A stretch of DNA of 64,000 nucleotides from Rosenbergiella metrosideri (GTDB taxonomy: Bacteria > Pseudomonadota > Gammaproteobacteria > Enterobacterales > Enterobacteriaceae). The notes beneath the pieces were generated by a model. It was not told where the DNA came from, made no database searches, and was given only the letters and a program-made list of their open reading frames with translations. The stretch is from positions 99,085 through 163,084 of the forward strand of contig NZ_JALBCV010000007.1 in NCBI RefSeq assembly GCF_022602565.1. The letters are read 5' to 3'. A program made the position numbers and the translations under genes. Shown here one piece after another: positions 9,404 through 18,128 of the stretch (the first letter of the stretch is position 1; each line of letters starts with the position of its first letter).

Positions 9404-10099
9404 ATGATTTATATCCGTAGAGCGCAAGAACGTGGCCATGCTCATCATGGCTGGTTAGATAGCTGGCATACATTTTCGTTTGCTGACTACTACGATCCGA
9501 ATTTTATGGGATTTTCTGCACTGCGCGTGATTAACGAAGATACTATTGCGGCAAGCAAAGGATTTGGCACTCACCCTCATCAAAATATGGAAATTCTTAC
9601 GTATGTTCTCGCCGGCGTTGTCGAACACCAAGATAGCATGGGCAATAAAGAACAAATTCCGGCAGGGGAGTTCCAGATTATGAGTGCGGGGACTGGCGTT
9701 CGTCACTCAGAATATAATCCCGACCCTCAACAGGCTCTGCATCTCTATCAAATTTGGATCATGCCTGATCAGCAGAATATTACTCCTCGTTATGAACAGC
9801 GAAAATTTGCTGAGCAACCCGGACGGCAATTTATCCTGACACCGGATGCGAGAGAAAACTCGTTAAAAGTCCATCAGGATATGACCTTATCACGCTGGGT
9901 ACTTTCTGCTGGAGAGGTAGGGAATATTGATATCGATCCCTCACGTAAAATTTGGGTCCAAGTGGTCAAAGGCGATGTATCAGTTAACGATCAATCTCTC
10001 GAGACCAGCGATGCGGCGGCCGTTTGGGATGAAAAACGTCTTACTTTCTCTGCCAATCAACCCACGGAACTCTTAATTTTCGACTTACCGCCAGTGTAA
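9404..10099 (+). CDS. yhhW: YhhW, pirin-family quercetin 2,3-dioxygenase
   Basis: Bicupin pirin; the E. coli protein cleaves quercetin in vitro, physiological substrate unknown. 231 residues, identical length to E. coli YhhW. Metal-binding residues are present: His57 and His59 in GTHPHQ, His101 and Glu103 in VRHSEYN. A strong GAGGAGG-type ribosome site (ATTGAGGAGGTTTCC) precedes ATG 9404. It sits between ryhB and gntR, the E. coli neighbourhood minus yhhX and yhhY. Confidence 0.94.
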   Translation: MIYIRRAQERGHAHHGWLDSWHTFSFADYYDPNFMGFSALRVINEDTIAASKGFGTHPHQNMEILTYVLAGVVEHQDSMGNKEQIPAGEFQIMSAGTGVRHSEYNPDPQQALHLYQIWIMPDQQNITPRYEQRKFAEQPGRQFILTPDARENSLKVHQDMTLSRWVLSAGEVGNIDIDPSRKIWVQVVKGDVSVNDQSLETSDAAAVWDEKRLTFSANQPTELLIFDLPPV

Positions 10100-10116
10100 A
10101 AAGTTATGGGTAATGT

Positions 10117-10148
10117 GAGACGGCTTCCAGATAGCCGTCTCTTTTTTT
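10117..10148 (+). terminator. Terminator of yhhW
   Basis: 9-bp stem GAGACGGCT (10117-10125) / AGCCGTCTC (10133-10141) and a run of at least seven T, 17 bases after the yhhW stop. Confidence 0.92.
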
Positions 10149-10208
10149 TAGGTAGTGTAAAATAGTGTTACTATTAAATTACTCTTACTTCCTACTTAAT
10201 TGAGCGCA

Positions 10209-11204
10209 ATGAAGAAAAAAAGGCCAATATTACAAGATGTTGCCGATCGCGTTGGTGTGACTAAAATGACGGTTAGCCGTTATCTACGCAATCCACAGCA
10301 AGTGTCTGCCCCGCTTGGCGAAAGGATTGCCCTTGCGCTCGATGAGCTCGGTTATATTCCTAACCGTGTACCCGATATGCTGTCAAATGCTACAAGCCGA
10401 GCGATTGGGATATTACTGCCTTCCTTAACAAACCACGTTTTTGCCGATGTACTTCAAGGTATCGAATCCATCACTGACCAAGCCGGTTATCAAACGTTAG
10501 TTGCGCACTTTGGCTATCATGCTGAGAAAGAGGAACGTCAACTTCGCTCGTTACTAGGCTGGAATGTTGACGGGGTGATCTTAACGGAGCGCCAACATAC
10601 CCCTGGTACATTACGTATGCTAGAGGTAGCCGGGATCCCTGTTGTCGAAATTATGGACTCGTCTTCGCCTTATTTAGACATGGCAGTGGGGTTTAATAAT
10701 ATCGCGGCAGCTCGTCAAATGACCGCAAGCATGATCGCTCAAGGCCACCGGCATCTTGTCTATCTTGGCGCTCGGTTAGACGAACGAACGTTGCAGAAAA
10801 AAGCCGGATATATTGAGGCAATGGAGCAGTTTGGGTTAGTTCCTCGCACGGTAATGAGCGAGCAGCCTTCTTCATTTAGTACGGGAGGCGAACTATTAAA
10901 ACTGGCTCAGCAGCGTTATCCAGACGTTGACGGGATATTTTGTACTAATGATGACCTTGCAATCGGTGCAATGTTCGAGTGTCAGCGACAAGGTATCGCT
11001 GTGCCTACTCAAATGGCGATTGCCGGTTTTCATGGCCATGACATTACAGAGAACGTCTCACCCACCTTAGCTACGGTTGTGACGCCTAGGAAAAAAATGG
11101 GCACAATCGCCGCAGAAATGTTGCTCACCCGTTTGGCGGGAAAGACATGTGAGTCTCACTGCATTGATTTAGGATTTTCACTTAGAATGGGCGGTAGTAT
11201 TTAA
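10209..11204 (+). CDS. gntR: GntR, gluconate-responsive LacI-family repressor
   Basis: Represses gluconate uptake and Entner-Doudoroff genes; gluconate releases it. ATG 10209 gives MKKKRPILQDVADRVG and 331 residues, exactly as E. coli; the TTG at 10200 would add three residues and has no support. LacI-type helix-turn-helix (DVADRVGVTKMTVSRYLRNP) at the N terminus, then a periplasmic-binding-protein-like sensor domain. It lies just before gntK, whose operator it is expected to bind. Confidence 0.96.
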   Translation: MKKKRPILQDVADRVGVTKMTVSRYLRNPQQVSAPLGERIALALDELGYIPNRVPDMLSNATSRAIGILLPSLTNHVFADVLQGIESITDQAGYQTLVAHFGYHAEKEERQLRSLLGWNVDGVILTERQHTPGTLRMLEVAGIPVVEIMDSSSPYLDMAVGFNNIAAARQMTASMIAQGHRHLVYLGARLDERTLQKKAGYIEAMEQFGLVPRTVMSEQPSSFSTGGELLKLAQQRYPDVDGIFCTNDDLAIGAMFECQRQGIAVPTQMAIAGFHGHDITENVSPTLATVVTPRKKMGTIAAEMLLTRLAGKTCESHCIDLGFSLRMGGSI

Positions 11205-11211
11205 TCATTTT

Positions 11212-11227
11212 TATGATTGAGTTCACA
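11212..11227 (+). promoter_or_regulatory. CRP site candidate upstream of gntK
   Basis: TATGA-N6-TCACA, 9 of 10 matches to TGTGA-N6-TCACA, 108 bases before the gntK start and 67 bases before the GntR operator. E. coli gntKU is CRP-activated; binding here is inferred. Confidence 0.65.
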
Positions 11228-11293
11228 TTTTAAGCCTTTTGTTAACGAATAGATTGCGCTTCAACCGACAAGCTATAACAATAGTTATTAAAT

Positions 11294-11307
11294 TGTTATC
11301 GGTAACA
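11294..11307 (+). promoter_or_regulatory. GntR operator candidate upstream of gntKU
   Basis: Near-perfect palindrome TGTTATCGGTAACA, one base pair from symmetry, matching the TGTTACC-GGTAACA form of GntR sites. It ends 27 bases before the gntK ATG, where bound repressor would block transcription. Confidence 0.75.
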
Positions 11308-11334
11308 TTGTGAATGACTAAGGTTGGAGCAGTT

Positions 11335-11865
11335 ATGACAGAAGCCTCTTCTCAACATTACGTGTTCGTCCTGATGGGTGTCTCAGGTAGCGGAAAATCA
11401 GTTGTTGCTAATCAAGTCTCACAAAAGCTGCAGACGGCTTTTCTCGATGGTGACTTCTTGCATCCTCGATCTAATATTTTAAAAATGGCTGAAGGCGAGC
11501 CACTGAACGATCAAGATCGAGCCCCTTGGCTTCAAGCCATTAACGATGCTGCGTTTGCTATGCAGCGTACGCAAAAAGTCTCTATCATCGTATGTTCATC
11601 CTTAAAGAAAAGTTATCGAGATATTCTGCGTAACGGTAACAAGAATCTCAAGTTCATTTATTTGAAAGGGGACTTTGAGACCATCGAACAGCGCCTCAAA
11701 ACCCGTAAAGGCCACTTCTTTAAAACAAACATGCTAGTGACTCAATTCGATACCTTGGAAGAACCTAACGGTTCAGAATCTGATGTGTTAGTCGTTGATA
11801 TTAGCCGCTCACTCGATGATGTCATTGCTGAGACAGTTGCAACGATAAAAAATAATATCCAATAA
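11335..11865 (+). CDS. gntK: GntK, gluconokinase
   Basis: Phosphorylates gluconate to 6-phosphogluconate. ATG 11335 is chosen over the upstream ATG at 11314 because GGAG at 11326-11329 sits 5 bases before it; this gives 176 residues (E. coli 175). P-loop GVSGSGKS at 15-22, DGDFLHPRSNI and the RKGHFF loop match the family. gntU follows after 9 bases, so the pair is one operon. Confidence 0.96.
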   Translation: MTEASSQHYVFVLMGVSGSGKSVVANQVSQKLQTAFLDGDFLHPRSNILKMAEGEPLNDQDRAPWLQAINDAAFAMQRTQKVSIIVCSSLKKSYRDILRNGNKNLKFIYLKGDFETIEQRLKTRKGHFFKTNMLVTQFDTLEEPNGSESDVLVVDISRSLDDVIAETVATIKNNIQ

Positions 11866-11874
11866 GGTTAAGTC

Positions 11875-13215
11875 ATGAGCACGGCAACACTCGTTTTAAC
11901 GGCAGCAGGCTCTGTCATACTGCTTCTATTTTTAGTCATGAAAGCGCGGATGCATGCTTTTGTCGCACTCATGCTCGTTTCCGTGGGTGCCGGTATTTTT
12001 TCAGGGATGCCACTGGATAAAATTACTGACACCATGCAAAAAGGGATGGGGGGCACTTTAGGCTTCCTGGCCGTAGTGGTCGCACTCGGTGCGATGTTCG
12101 GTAAAATTTTGCATGAAACTGGCGCTGTTGACCAAATAGCGATACGGATGTTGAAAACCTTTGGAGAAAAGCGTTCCCACTTTGCTATGGGGGCCGCAGG
12201 CTTTATCTGTGCACTGCCACTTTTTTTCGAAGTTGCGATTGTATTATTGATCAGCATTGCTTTTGCGGTCGCGCGTCGCACTAACGACAACATGGTGAAG
12301 CTGGTCATCCCGTTGTTCGCCGGCGTTGCGGCGGCAGCGGCTTTTGTGTTACCAGGGCCTGCACCGATGCTACTGGCTTCGCAAATGCATGCGGATTTTG
12401 GCTGGATGATTTTACTCGGTCTCTGCGCGGCAATTCCTGGAATGCTTATCGCGGGTCCTCTCTTCGGTAACTTCATTGCAAAACGTGTACAATTTGCCTC
12501 CCCAGCAGCAGATAGTTTTCCTGAAGTGGCGAAAGATAAGCTACCCTCTTTTGGTTTCAGTTTATCGCTGATCCTCTTCCCGCTAATTTTGGTCGGTTTA
12601 AAAACGATAGCGGCCAACTTTATCGATAAGGGAAGTCGTCTTTATGAATATTTCGAATTTATTGGCCACCCTTTTATTGCGATTCTCATTGCCGTATTAA
12701 TCACGATTTACGGTTTAGCTTATCGCCAAGGTATGGATAAGTCTCGAGTGATGGCGATTTGTGGTGAAGCGTTACAACCCGCAGGGATTATCTTACTGGT
12801 TATTGGAGCAGGGGGCGTTTTTAAACAAGTCCTCGTTGATTCAGGTGTCGGTCCAGCGCTTGGTCACTCCTTAACAGGCTTAGGCTTACCTGTCGCCCTC
12901 TCGTGCTTCATCTTGGCTGGGGTGGTTCGTATTATTCAAGGCTCGGCAACGGTAGCGTGCTTGACCGCAGTAGGACTGATCATGCCAGTGATTGAACCGT
13001 TACATTATAGCGGCGCTCAGCTGGCGGCTCTTTCGATCTGTATCGGTGGGGGTTCAATTATTGTGAGTCACGTCAATGATGCAGGATTTTGGTTATTTGG
13101 ACGTTTTACGGGGGCGACAGAAGTGGAGACCCTTAAGACGTGGACGATGATGGAAACCATCCTCGGGGTGACGGGGGGGATTATTGGTATGATTGCCTTC
13201 GAATTACTGTCCTAA
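11875..13215 (+). CDS. gntU: GntU, low-affinity gluconate permease
   Basis: Gluconate:proton symporter of the GntP family in the inner membrane. 446 residues, the E. coli length, with around a dozen hydrophobic segments and family stretches such as GGVFKQVLVDSGVG and GGGSIIVSHVNDAGFWLF. Cotranscribed with gntK. The high-affinity gntT found near nfuA in E. coli is not in this window. Confidence 0.95.
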   Translation: MSTATLVLTAAGSVILLLFLVMKARMHAFVALMLVSVGAGIFSGMPLDKITDTMQKGMGGTLGFLAVVVALGAMFGKILHETGAVDQIAIRMLKTFGEKRSHFAMGAAGFICALPLFFEVAIVLLISIAFAVARRTNDNMVKLVIPLFAGVAAAAAFVLPGPAPMLLASQMHADFGWMILLGLCAAIPGMLIAGPLFGNFIAKRVQFASPAADSFPEVAKDKLPSFGFSLSLILFPLILVGLKTIAANFIDKGSRLYEYFEFIGHPFIAILIAVLITIYGLAYRQGMDKSRVMAICGEALQPAGIILLVIGAGGVFKQVLVDSGVGPALGHSLTGLGLPVALSCFILAGVVRIIQGSATVACLTAVGLIMPVIEPLHYSGAQLAALSICIGGGSIIVSHVNDAGFWLFGRFTGATEVETLKTWTMMETILGVTGGIIGMIAFELLS

Positions 13216-13221
13216 TACAAA

Positions 13222-13249
13222 AAGGGTCGAGATATCGACCCTTGTTTTT
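13222..13249. terminator. Bidirectional terminator between gntU and yhgN
   Basis: 9-bp stem AAGGGTCGA (13222-13230) / TCGACCCTT (13235-13243), loop GATA. A T-rich tract follows on the plus strand (GTTTTTA) and on the minus strand (TTTTTGT), serving both converging genes. Confidence 0.88.
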
Positions 13250-13250
13250 A

Positions 13251-13844
13251 CTAGAGTTTTAAATAGGCTCGAATCCCATCTAAAAACATCTGTGTGGCAA
13301 TCATTATTAGAATGAGTCCCATCAGTCGCTCAAGCGCATTCACGCCCTTCGCCCCCAACAGCCTTAGAAATAGCCCGGACATCATCAGGATGGCTGCAGT
13401 GATTCCCCATGCGATGAAGAGCGCGATGATCAGCATCCCCATATCTCCAGGGTACTGATGCGACATCAGCATTAAGGTCGCAAGCAGCGAAGGACCTGCT
13501 AACAGGGGAATGGCTAAGGGAACTAAGAAAGGTTCTTCGCCCGCGGGCAAACCGGAAGTCGTGGATTCTGGTGAGGGAAAAATCATTTTTATCGCGATCA
13601 AAAATAAAATAATCCCACCAGAAATGGAGACCGTTTCTGCTCGTAAATTCAGAAAGGCCAACATTTTTTCGCCGGTAAATAAAAACAGCAGCATAATCAC
13701 GAGGGCAATCAGTAATTCACGAATAATGATGACTCGTCGACGCTTAGGATCAATATGTTTTAAAACCGACATAAAGATCGGTAGGTTACCCAGCGGGTCC
13801 ATAATCAAAACCAGCAATACTGCGGCAGAAAAAAGTTCAGTCAT
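13251..13844 (-). CDS. yhgN: YhgN, MarC-family inner membrane protein
   Basis: Six-helix membrane protein of the MarC/UPF0056 family, 197 residues as in E. coli. Family stretches MDPLGNLPIFMSVLKH near the N terminus and PLAIPLLAGPSLLATL mid-protein are present. Biochemical role is unsettled in the literature; no antibiotic-efflux claim is made. It converges on gntU and diverges from asd. Confidence 0.93.
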   Translation of the reverse strand: MTELFSAAVLLVLIMDPLGNLPIFMSVLKHIDPKRRRVIIIRELLIALVIMLLFLFTGEKMLAFLNLRAETVSISGGIILFLIAIKMIFPSPESTTSGLPAGEEPFLVPLAIPLLAGPSLLATLMLMSHQYPGDMGMLIIALFIAWGITAAILMMSGLFLRLLGAKGVNALERLMGLILIMIATQMFLDGIRAYLKL

Positions 13845-14030
13845 GACTTATCGTCGTCCTTCTAGGCGGCTAATATTAGCCAGATGATAAATTAATCGAG
13901 CAATATCGATTTTTTCACTTGCTAGTACGTCCAGTTTTTGTAGAGTTTGATAGTATCATTCCCATCGGCGGGAGTGCAGACATATCCGTTTATCGGTATG
14001 CAGCATATTTATTATTACAGCAGGCACAAC

Positions 14031-15140
14031 ATGAAAAATGTAGGGTTTATCGGGTGGCGTGGCATGGTGGGTTCCGTGCTGATGTCGCGTATGATTGAGG
14101 AAAATGACTTCTCTGTCATTAATCCAGTCTTTTTTTCGACTTCACAGCATGGCCAGCCAGCGCCTATTTTTGGCGGACACAGCCAAGGGAGCTTACAGGA
14201 CGCGTATGATATTGATGCCTTAGCGAGCCTCGATATTATTGTTACCTGCCAAGGTGGGGATTATACCAGTGACGTTTATCCTCGTTTGCGTCAAGCTGGA
14301 TGGCAAGGCTATTGGATTGATGCGGCTTCAACGCTTCGTATGGCCGATGAAGCGATCATCATCCTTGATCCGGTAAACCAACAAGTCATTACCGATGGGA
14401 TTAATCGTGGCGTCAAAACCTTCGTAGGGGGTAACTGCACCGTCAGCTTAATGTTGATGTCGCTGGGTGGGCTGTTCTCACAAGGTCTTGTTGAATGGGC
14501 TTCTGTGGCGACTTATCAGGCGGCATCGGGCGGTGGTGCACGTCATATGCGTGAGTTGTTGACGCAGATGGGTATGCTCCATGATCACGTGGCAACCTCA
14601 TTACAGGATCCTGCTTCGGCTATCCTTGATATTGAACGCAGTGTCACCGATTTTACTCGCTCGGGGACCTTACCTACGGATAATTTTGGAGTACCCTTGG
14701 CGGGAAGCCTTATTCCGTGGATCGATAAGCAACTGCCGAGCGGTCAAAGCAAAGAAGAGTGGAAGGGACAAGCCGAAACTAACAAAATTTTGGCAACCCA
14801 GCAGATCATCCCTGTTGATGGACTGTGTGTGCGTGTGGGGGCTTTACGCTGCCATAGCCAAGCCTTTACTCTCAAATTGAAGCAAGATATTCCATTGGCG
14901 GATATTGAGCTGATGCTTGGGGCACATAACCCTTGGGTTAAAGTTATTCCCAATGACCGTGAGCTGACGTTGCGCGAACTGACACCAGCAGCCGTGACTG
15001 GTACTCTCACGACGCCGGTTGGACGCCTTCGTAAATTAAATATGGGGCCTGAATATCTCTCCGCCTTTACCGTGGGGGATCAGTTGCTCTGGGGCGCGGC
15101 AGAGCCGCTAAGAAGAATGTTACGCCAATTGGTCGGTTAA
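14031..15140 (+). CDS. asd: Asd, aspartate-semialdehyde dehydrogenase
   Basis: Reduces aspartyl-phosphate to aspartate semialdehyde, the branch point for lysine/diaminopimelate, methionine and threonine. ATG 14031 starts [14 protein letters not shown] as in E. coli; the frame's extension to 13947 is upstream noncoding. 369 residues (E. coli 367). NADP-binding [10 protein letters not shown] at 5-14, catalytic Cys136 in GGNCTVSL, and the [17 protein letters not shown] block. In E. coli glg genes follow; here glpD does. Confidence 0.97.
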   Translation: MKNVGFIGWRGMVGSVLMSRMIEENDFSVINPVFFSTSQHGQPAPIFGGHSQGSLQDAYDIDALASLDIIVTCQGGDYTSDVYPRLRQAGWQGYWIDAASTLRMADEAIIILDPVNQQVITDGINRGVKTFVGGNCTVSLMLMSLGGLFSQGLVEWASVATYQAASGGGARHMRELLTQMGMLHDHVATSLQDPASAILDIERSVTDFTRSGTLPTDNFGVPLAGSLIPWIDKQLPSGQSKEEWKGQAETNKILATQQIIPVDGLCVRVGALRCHSQAFTLKLKQDIPLADIELMLGAHNPWVKVIPNDRELTLRELTPAAVTGTLTTPVGRLRKLNMGPEYLSAFTVGDQLLWGAAEPLRRMLRQLVG

Positions 15141-15144
15141 TAAA

Positions 15145-15214
15145 GACCCCCCGATAGTAGATTATCCAACTATCGGGGTCACTTCACTCGCCTGGTATTT
15201 CTATACCAGCGAGT
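15145..15214. other. Two tandem stem-loops between asd and glpD
   Basis: First: GACCCC..GATAGT (15145-15158) / ACTATCGGGGTC (15169-15180) with a 2-base bulge. Second: ACTCG.CTGGTAT (15186-15197) / ATACCAG.CGAGT (15203-15214). Neither has a clean T-run, so termination is uncertain; they lie between the convergent stops of asd and glpD. Confidence 0.55.
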
Positions 15215-15229
15215 CGGTTACTCGGCAGA

Positions 15230-16714
15230 TCAAGAGAGATGCTGTTCTAGCCAACGGGAGACTTCTTCTTGTTGCTCCGGTGAGAGCCACATACCTTGTT
15301 TTGTTCTGCGCCATAGTGCATCTTCAGCTGTGCGAACCCACTCGTTATCGACTAGATAACGAAGCTCTTTTTCGTAAAAATCGTGACCGAAGTGGTGGCC
15401 CAATTGTTCAATACTCGTCACGCCCTCAAGTAGCTTATCCGTATCGCTGCCGTAGGTGCGTGCATAATGACGCGACATCTCTGTACTGATAAAAGGGTAG
15501 CGCTTGCGAAGGTTTTGCGTAAACGCCTCACGAGTCCCCGTAAAGTGGCCGCCCGGTAATACGCACTCTTTGGTCCAGGCTGGCCCAATACTGGGATAGT
15601 ATTTTGCTAGCTTCTCTAAAGCATGCTCCGCCAATTTACGATAAGTGGTTAACTTCCCACCAAATACAGAAAGTAACGGTGCACGACCTCGCTCATCGTG
15701 CACATCCAGAGTGTAGTCACGTGTTATCGCTTGAGGAGAGTCTGATTCATCATCGCATAATGGACGTACGCCGGAATAGCTCCAGACAATATCTTCGGTA
15801 CCTAATTGGCGTTTAAAGTATTGATTATAGACTTTGAGTAGATACGCGGTCTCTTTCTCGTCGATCTTAACGGCCAGGGGGTCGCCTTTATATTCCACAT
15901 CGGTCGTACCGATGATTGAGAATTCATCCATCCACGGGATAACAAAAACGATACGATTATCTTCGTTTTGAAGAATATAAGCTTGTTTCTCATCGTGGGC
16001 TTTCGGGACAACGATATGGCTTCCTTTGATCAGGCGGATACCGTAAGGCGATTTGATGGCTAATTGGTTATCGAAAATATCCTTAACCCATGGGCCTGCC
16101 GCATTGACTAAGCCTTTTGCTTGCCAATGTAGTACCTCGCCAGTATCGACATTTTCAGCTTCAACCTGCCATAAACCTTTTTCACGCCATGCACGGGTGA
16201 CTTTTGTACGGGTGCGGACTTCGCCCCCTTTTTCAACCACCTCTTGGGCATTAACGACGACCATCCGCGCATCATCAACCCAGCAATCCGAGTATTCGAA
16301 ACCTTTCGTAATATCGGGTTTCAGCGCGGATTGTGTACCAAACTTGAGACTTTTACTGGCAGGTAAGCTTGTGCGTTTACCCAAGTGGTCATACATAAAT
16401 AGGCCAGCACGGATCATCCATGCGGGACGAAGATGGGGCTGGTGGGGTAAGCGAAAGCGCATAGGGAAGGCGAGTTGCGGTGCCATTTTTAATAACACTT
16501 CACGTTCCGCTAACGCTTCGCTCACTAAACGGAATTCATAATGCTCTAAATAACGTAAGCCACCGTGAATGAGTTTCGAACTGGCAGAGGAGGTCGCGCA
16601 GGCAAAGTCTTTTGCTTCGAGCAGCAATACAGATAGTCCGCGGCCAGCCGCGTCGACCGCGATGCCAGCCCCATTAATACCGCCTCCGATCACAATCAAG
16701 TCTTTGGTTTCCAC
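15230..16714 (-). CDS. glpD: GlpD, aerobic glycerol-3-phosphate dehydrogenase
   Basis: FAD enzyme on the inner membrane that oxidises glycerol-3-phosphate to dihydroxyacetone phosphate and feeds electrons to quinones. The GTG at 16714 is chosen: GAGGA lies 6 bases before it, while the GTG at 16720 would abut the ribosome site. It gives [12 protein letters not shown], the E. coli start. 494 residues (E. coli 501). FAD motif GGGINGAG near residue 10, [20 protein letters not shown] and GIRLIKGSH are intact. Diverges from glpEGR. Confidence 0.96.
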   Translation of the reverse strand: METKDLIVIGGGINGAGIAVDAAGRGLSVLLLEAKDFACATSSASSKLIHGGLRYLEHYEFRLVSEALAEREVLLKMAPQLAFPMRFRLPHQPHLRPAWMIRAGLFMYDHLGKRTSLPASKSLKFGTQSALKPDITKGFEYSDCWVDDARMVVVNAQEVVEKGGEVRTRTKVTRAWREKGLWQVEAENVDTGEVLHWQAKGLVNAAGPWVKDIFDNQLAIKSPYGIRLIKGSHIVVPKAHDEKQAYILQNEDNRIVFVIPWMDEFSIIGTTDVEYKGDPLAVKIDEKETAYLLKVYNQYFKRQLGTEDIVWSYSGVRPLCDDESDSPQAITRDYTLDVHDERGRAPLLSVFGGKLTTYRKLAEHALEKLAKYYPSIGPAWTKECVLPGGHFTGTREAFTQNLRKRYPFISTEMSRHYARTYGSDTDKLLEGVTSIEQLGHHFGHDFYEKELRYLVDNEWVRTAEDALWRRTKQGMWLSPEQQEEVSRWLEQHLS

Positions 16715-16742
16715 GTGCACTCCTCACTTATTGGCCATCAAT

Positions 16743-16762
16743 AATGTTCGTTTTCGAAAATA
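16743..16762. promoter_or_regulatory. GlpR operator 1, glpD-glpE intergenic
   Basis: Matches the GlpR consensus WATGTTCGWTAWCGAACATW at 18 of 20 positions. It is 29 bases from the glpD start and forms a tandem pair with the next site. Confidence 0.85.
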
Positions 16763-16763
16763 T

Positions 16764-16783
16764 AATAATCGAAATCAAACATA
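16764..16783. promoter_or_regulatory. GlpR operator 2, glpD-glpE intergenic
   Basis: Matches the GlpR consensus at 16 of 20 positions and lies one base from operator 1, the tandem arrangement that gives cooperative glycerol-3-phosphate-relieved repression of glpD. Confidence 0.75.
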
Positions 16784-16817
16784 TTTGCCAATATTTAACC
16801 GTAAAAAAACATATTAG

Positions 16818-16833
16818 CGTGATACAAATAACA
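16818..16833. promoter_or_regulatory. CRP site candidate, glpD-glpE intergenic
   Basis: CGTGA-N6-TAACA, 8 of 10 matches to the CRP half-sites, about 104 bases before glpD. glpD is CRP-activated in E. coli; binding here is inferred. Confidence 0.45.
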
Positions 16834-16932
16834 TTTAAGTGGAACGTAAACTCAATGGTGAAGTGGAAAGGGTTAATCGAGACGAAATTACAGGTACAAT
16901 ATGAAAGACCTGCAATAATTTTGAGAGCAATT

Positions 16933-17256
16933 ATGGATACTTACGAGTGCATTGATGTACTGGCCGCAGAAAAGTACTTACAAGAAGGGGCGCGTCTGGT
17001 TGATATTCGTGATCCTCAAAGTTTTGAAAAAGCGCATATTCGAGGAGCATTTCATTTAACGAACGGCTCGTTGAATCTGTTTATAGAAGACAGTGATTAT
17101 GACCAACCGGTGCTAGTCCTCTGTTATCACGGTAATAGCAGCAAAGGTGCGGCACAATATTTGATTAACCAAGGATTTGACCAAGTTTATAGTGTGGATG
17201 GTGGGTTTGATGCATGGTATGCACGTTTTCCCGATCAAGTGATCAAAGAGATCTAG
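16933..17256 (+). CDS. glpE: GlpE, thiosulfate:cyanide sulfurtransferase (single rhodanese domain)
   Basis: Cytosolic rhodanese that transfers sulfane sulfur, also to thioredoxin. The long upstream extension of the frame runs through the glpD operators and is not coding; ATG 16933 gives [10 protein letters not shown] and 107 residues (E. coli 108). Catalytic Cys64 in the loop CYHGNSS, and [14 protein letters not shown] near 22-35. First gene of glpEGR, 28 bases before glpG. Confidence 0.94.
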   Translation: MDTYECIDVLAAEKYLQEGARLVDIRDPQSFEKAHIRGAFHLTNGSLNLFIEDSDYDQPVLVLCYHGNSSKGAAQYLINQGFDQVYSVDGGFDAWYARFPDQVIKEI

Positions 17257-17284
17257 TCCCCTTAAACCTGGTATTGAGGATGAT

Positions 17285-18118
17285 ATGATTCGAATCACCG
17301 AATTTACAAACCCGCGAATGGCCTATGCATTTGTTGATTATATGGCGACGCAAGGGATTAAATTAACTATTGAACAGCAGCAGAATTACGTCTTATTTCT
17401 CGAAGATGAGCAAAAACTGGATGACGTTAACACTGCGTTACAGCAATTTATTCGCGAGCCTTCCAACCCGCGCTATCTTGCCGCTAGTTGGCAGAGCGGC
17501 CGTGCAGGAACCCGGTTAGGTTATCCTAAAGCAGAGTTATGGCGGAACATTAAAGATCGTGCAGGGCCGCTGACGCTGACTGTTATGGCATTAGTCGTCA
17601 TTGCCTACTTGTTACTCATGTTTGTTGGCGAACAGCCGATTTTCTATTGGCTGAGTTGGCCTGCCAACAGTGAGCAAGGGCTTCAGGTCTGGCGCTGGGT
17701 GAGCCATATCTTTATCCACTTTAGTCTGCTGCAAATTGTCTTCAATTTGATGTGGTGGTGGTACCTCGGTGGCGTGATTGAGAAGCGTCTGGGTAGTGGT
17801 AAGTTATTTGTGATTACGGTCATCTCAGCGTTATTATCCGGCTGGATGCAAGCTAAGTTTAGCGGTATTTGGTTCGGTGGCCTTTCTGGCGTCGTTTACG
17901 CGTTAATGGGCTATAGCTGGTTACGAGGTGAACGTGACCCTGATAGTGGTATCTATCTAGAACGTGGTCTGATCGTGTTTGCTCTGCTGTGGTTAGCGGC
18001 CGGTTATTACGGTGTCTTTGGTAACCCAATGAGTAATATGGCCTATATTGTTGGACTCGTCATTGGGCTGGCGATGGCTTTCGTTGATAGCCAAGCGGCG
18101 CTGAAAAAGCGTAAGTGA
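17285..18118 (+). CDS. glpG: GlpG rhomboid-family membrane protein; catalytic His254 replaced by Tyr
   Basis: 277 residues (E. coli GlpG 276) that align without gaps at the key positions. N-terminal cytoplasmic domain to about 88, then six membrane segments. Present: WRWVSHIFIHF (Trp136, Arg137, His141, His145), Asn154, WWWYLGG, and the nucleophile motif GLSG with Ser201 (codon 17885-17887). Replaced: oxyanion His150 by Gln (17732-17734), Gly252 by Met, and catalytic His254 by Tyr (TAT, 18044-18046) within NMAYIVGLVIGL. In E. coli the Ser201-His254 dyad is essential for proteolysis, so this protein is predicted inactive as a protease. The frame is intact and lies in glpEGR with normal spacing, so it is not an obvious pseudogene. 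Confidence 0.93.
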   Translation: MIRITEFTNPRMAYAFVDYMATQGIKLTIEQQQNYVLFLEDEQKLDDVNTALQQFIREPSNPRYLAASWQSGRAGTRLGYPKAELWRNIKDRAGPLTLTVMALVVIAYLLLMFVGEQPIFYWLSWPANSEQGLQVWRWVSHIFIHFSLLQIVFNLMWWWYLGGVIEKRLGSGKLFVITVISALLSGWMQAKFSGIWFGGLSGVVYALMGYSWLRGERDPDSGIYLERGLIVFALLWLAAGYYGVFGNPMSNMAYIVGLVIGLAMAFVDSQAALKKRK

Positions 18119-18128
18119 AGGACGTTTA

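Noticed and set aside
11868-12617. 249-codon open frame on the minus strand
   Set aside because: Entirely antisense to gntU, with Ala/Lys/Pro-rich composition typical of a shadow frame and no family resemblance.
16438-16445. Chi octamer GCTGGTGG (also at 35511-35518)
   Set aside because: Only a few copies within coding sequence, consistent with chance or ordinary genome-wide distribution; no local meaning.
16053-16541. 162-codon open frame on the plus strand
   Set aside because: Antisense to glpD, which is conserved over its full length; no ribosome site or recognisable domain.
16744-16932. Extended N terminus for GlpE
   Set aside because: Runs through the GlpR operators and CRP-like site; homology begins only at ATG 16933.
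17285-18118. glpG as a decaying pseudogene
   Set aside because: Full length, no stops, core motifs such as GLSG, WWWYLGG and the TM6 GxxxG preserved; loss is focused on two active-site histidines and a neighbouring Gly.
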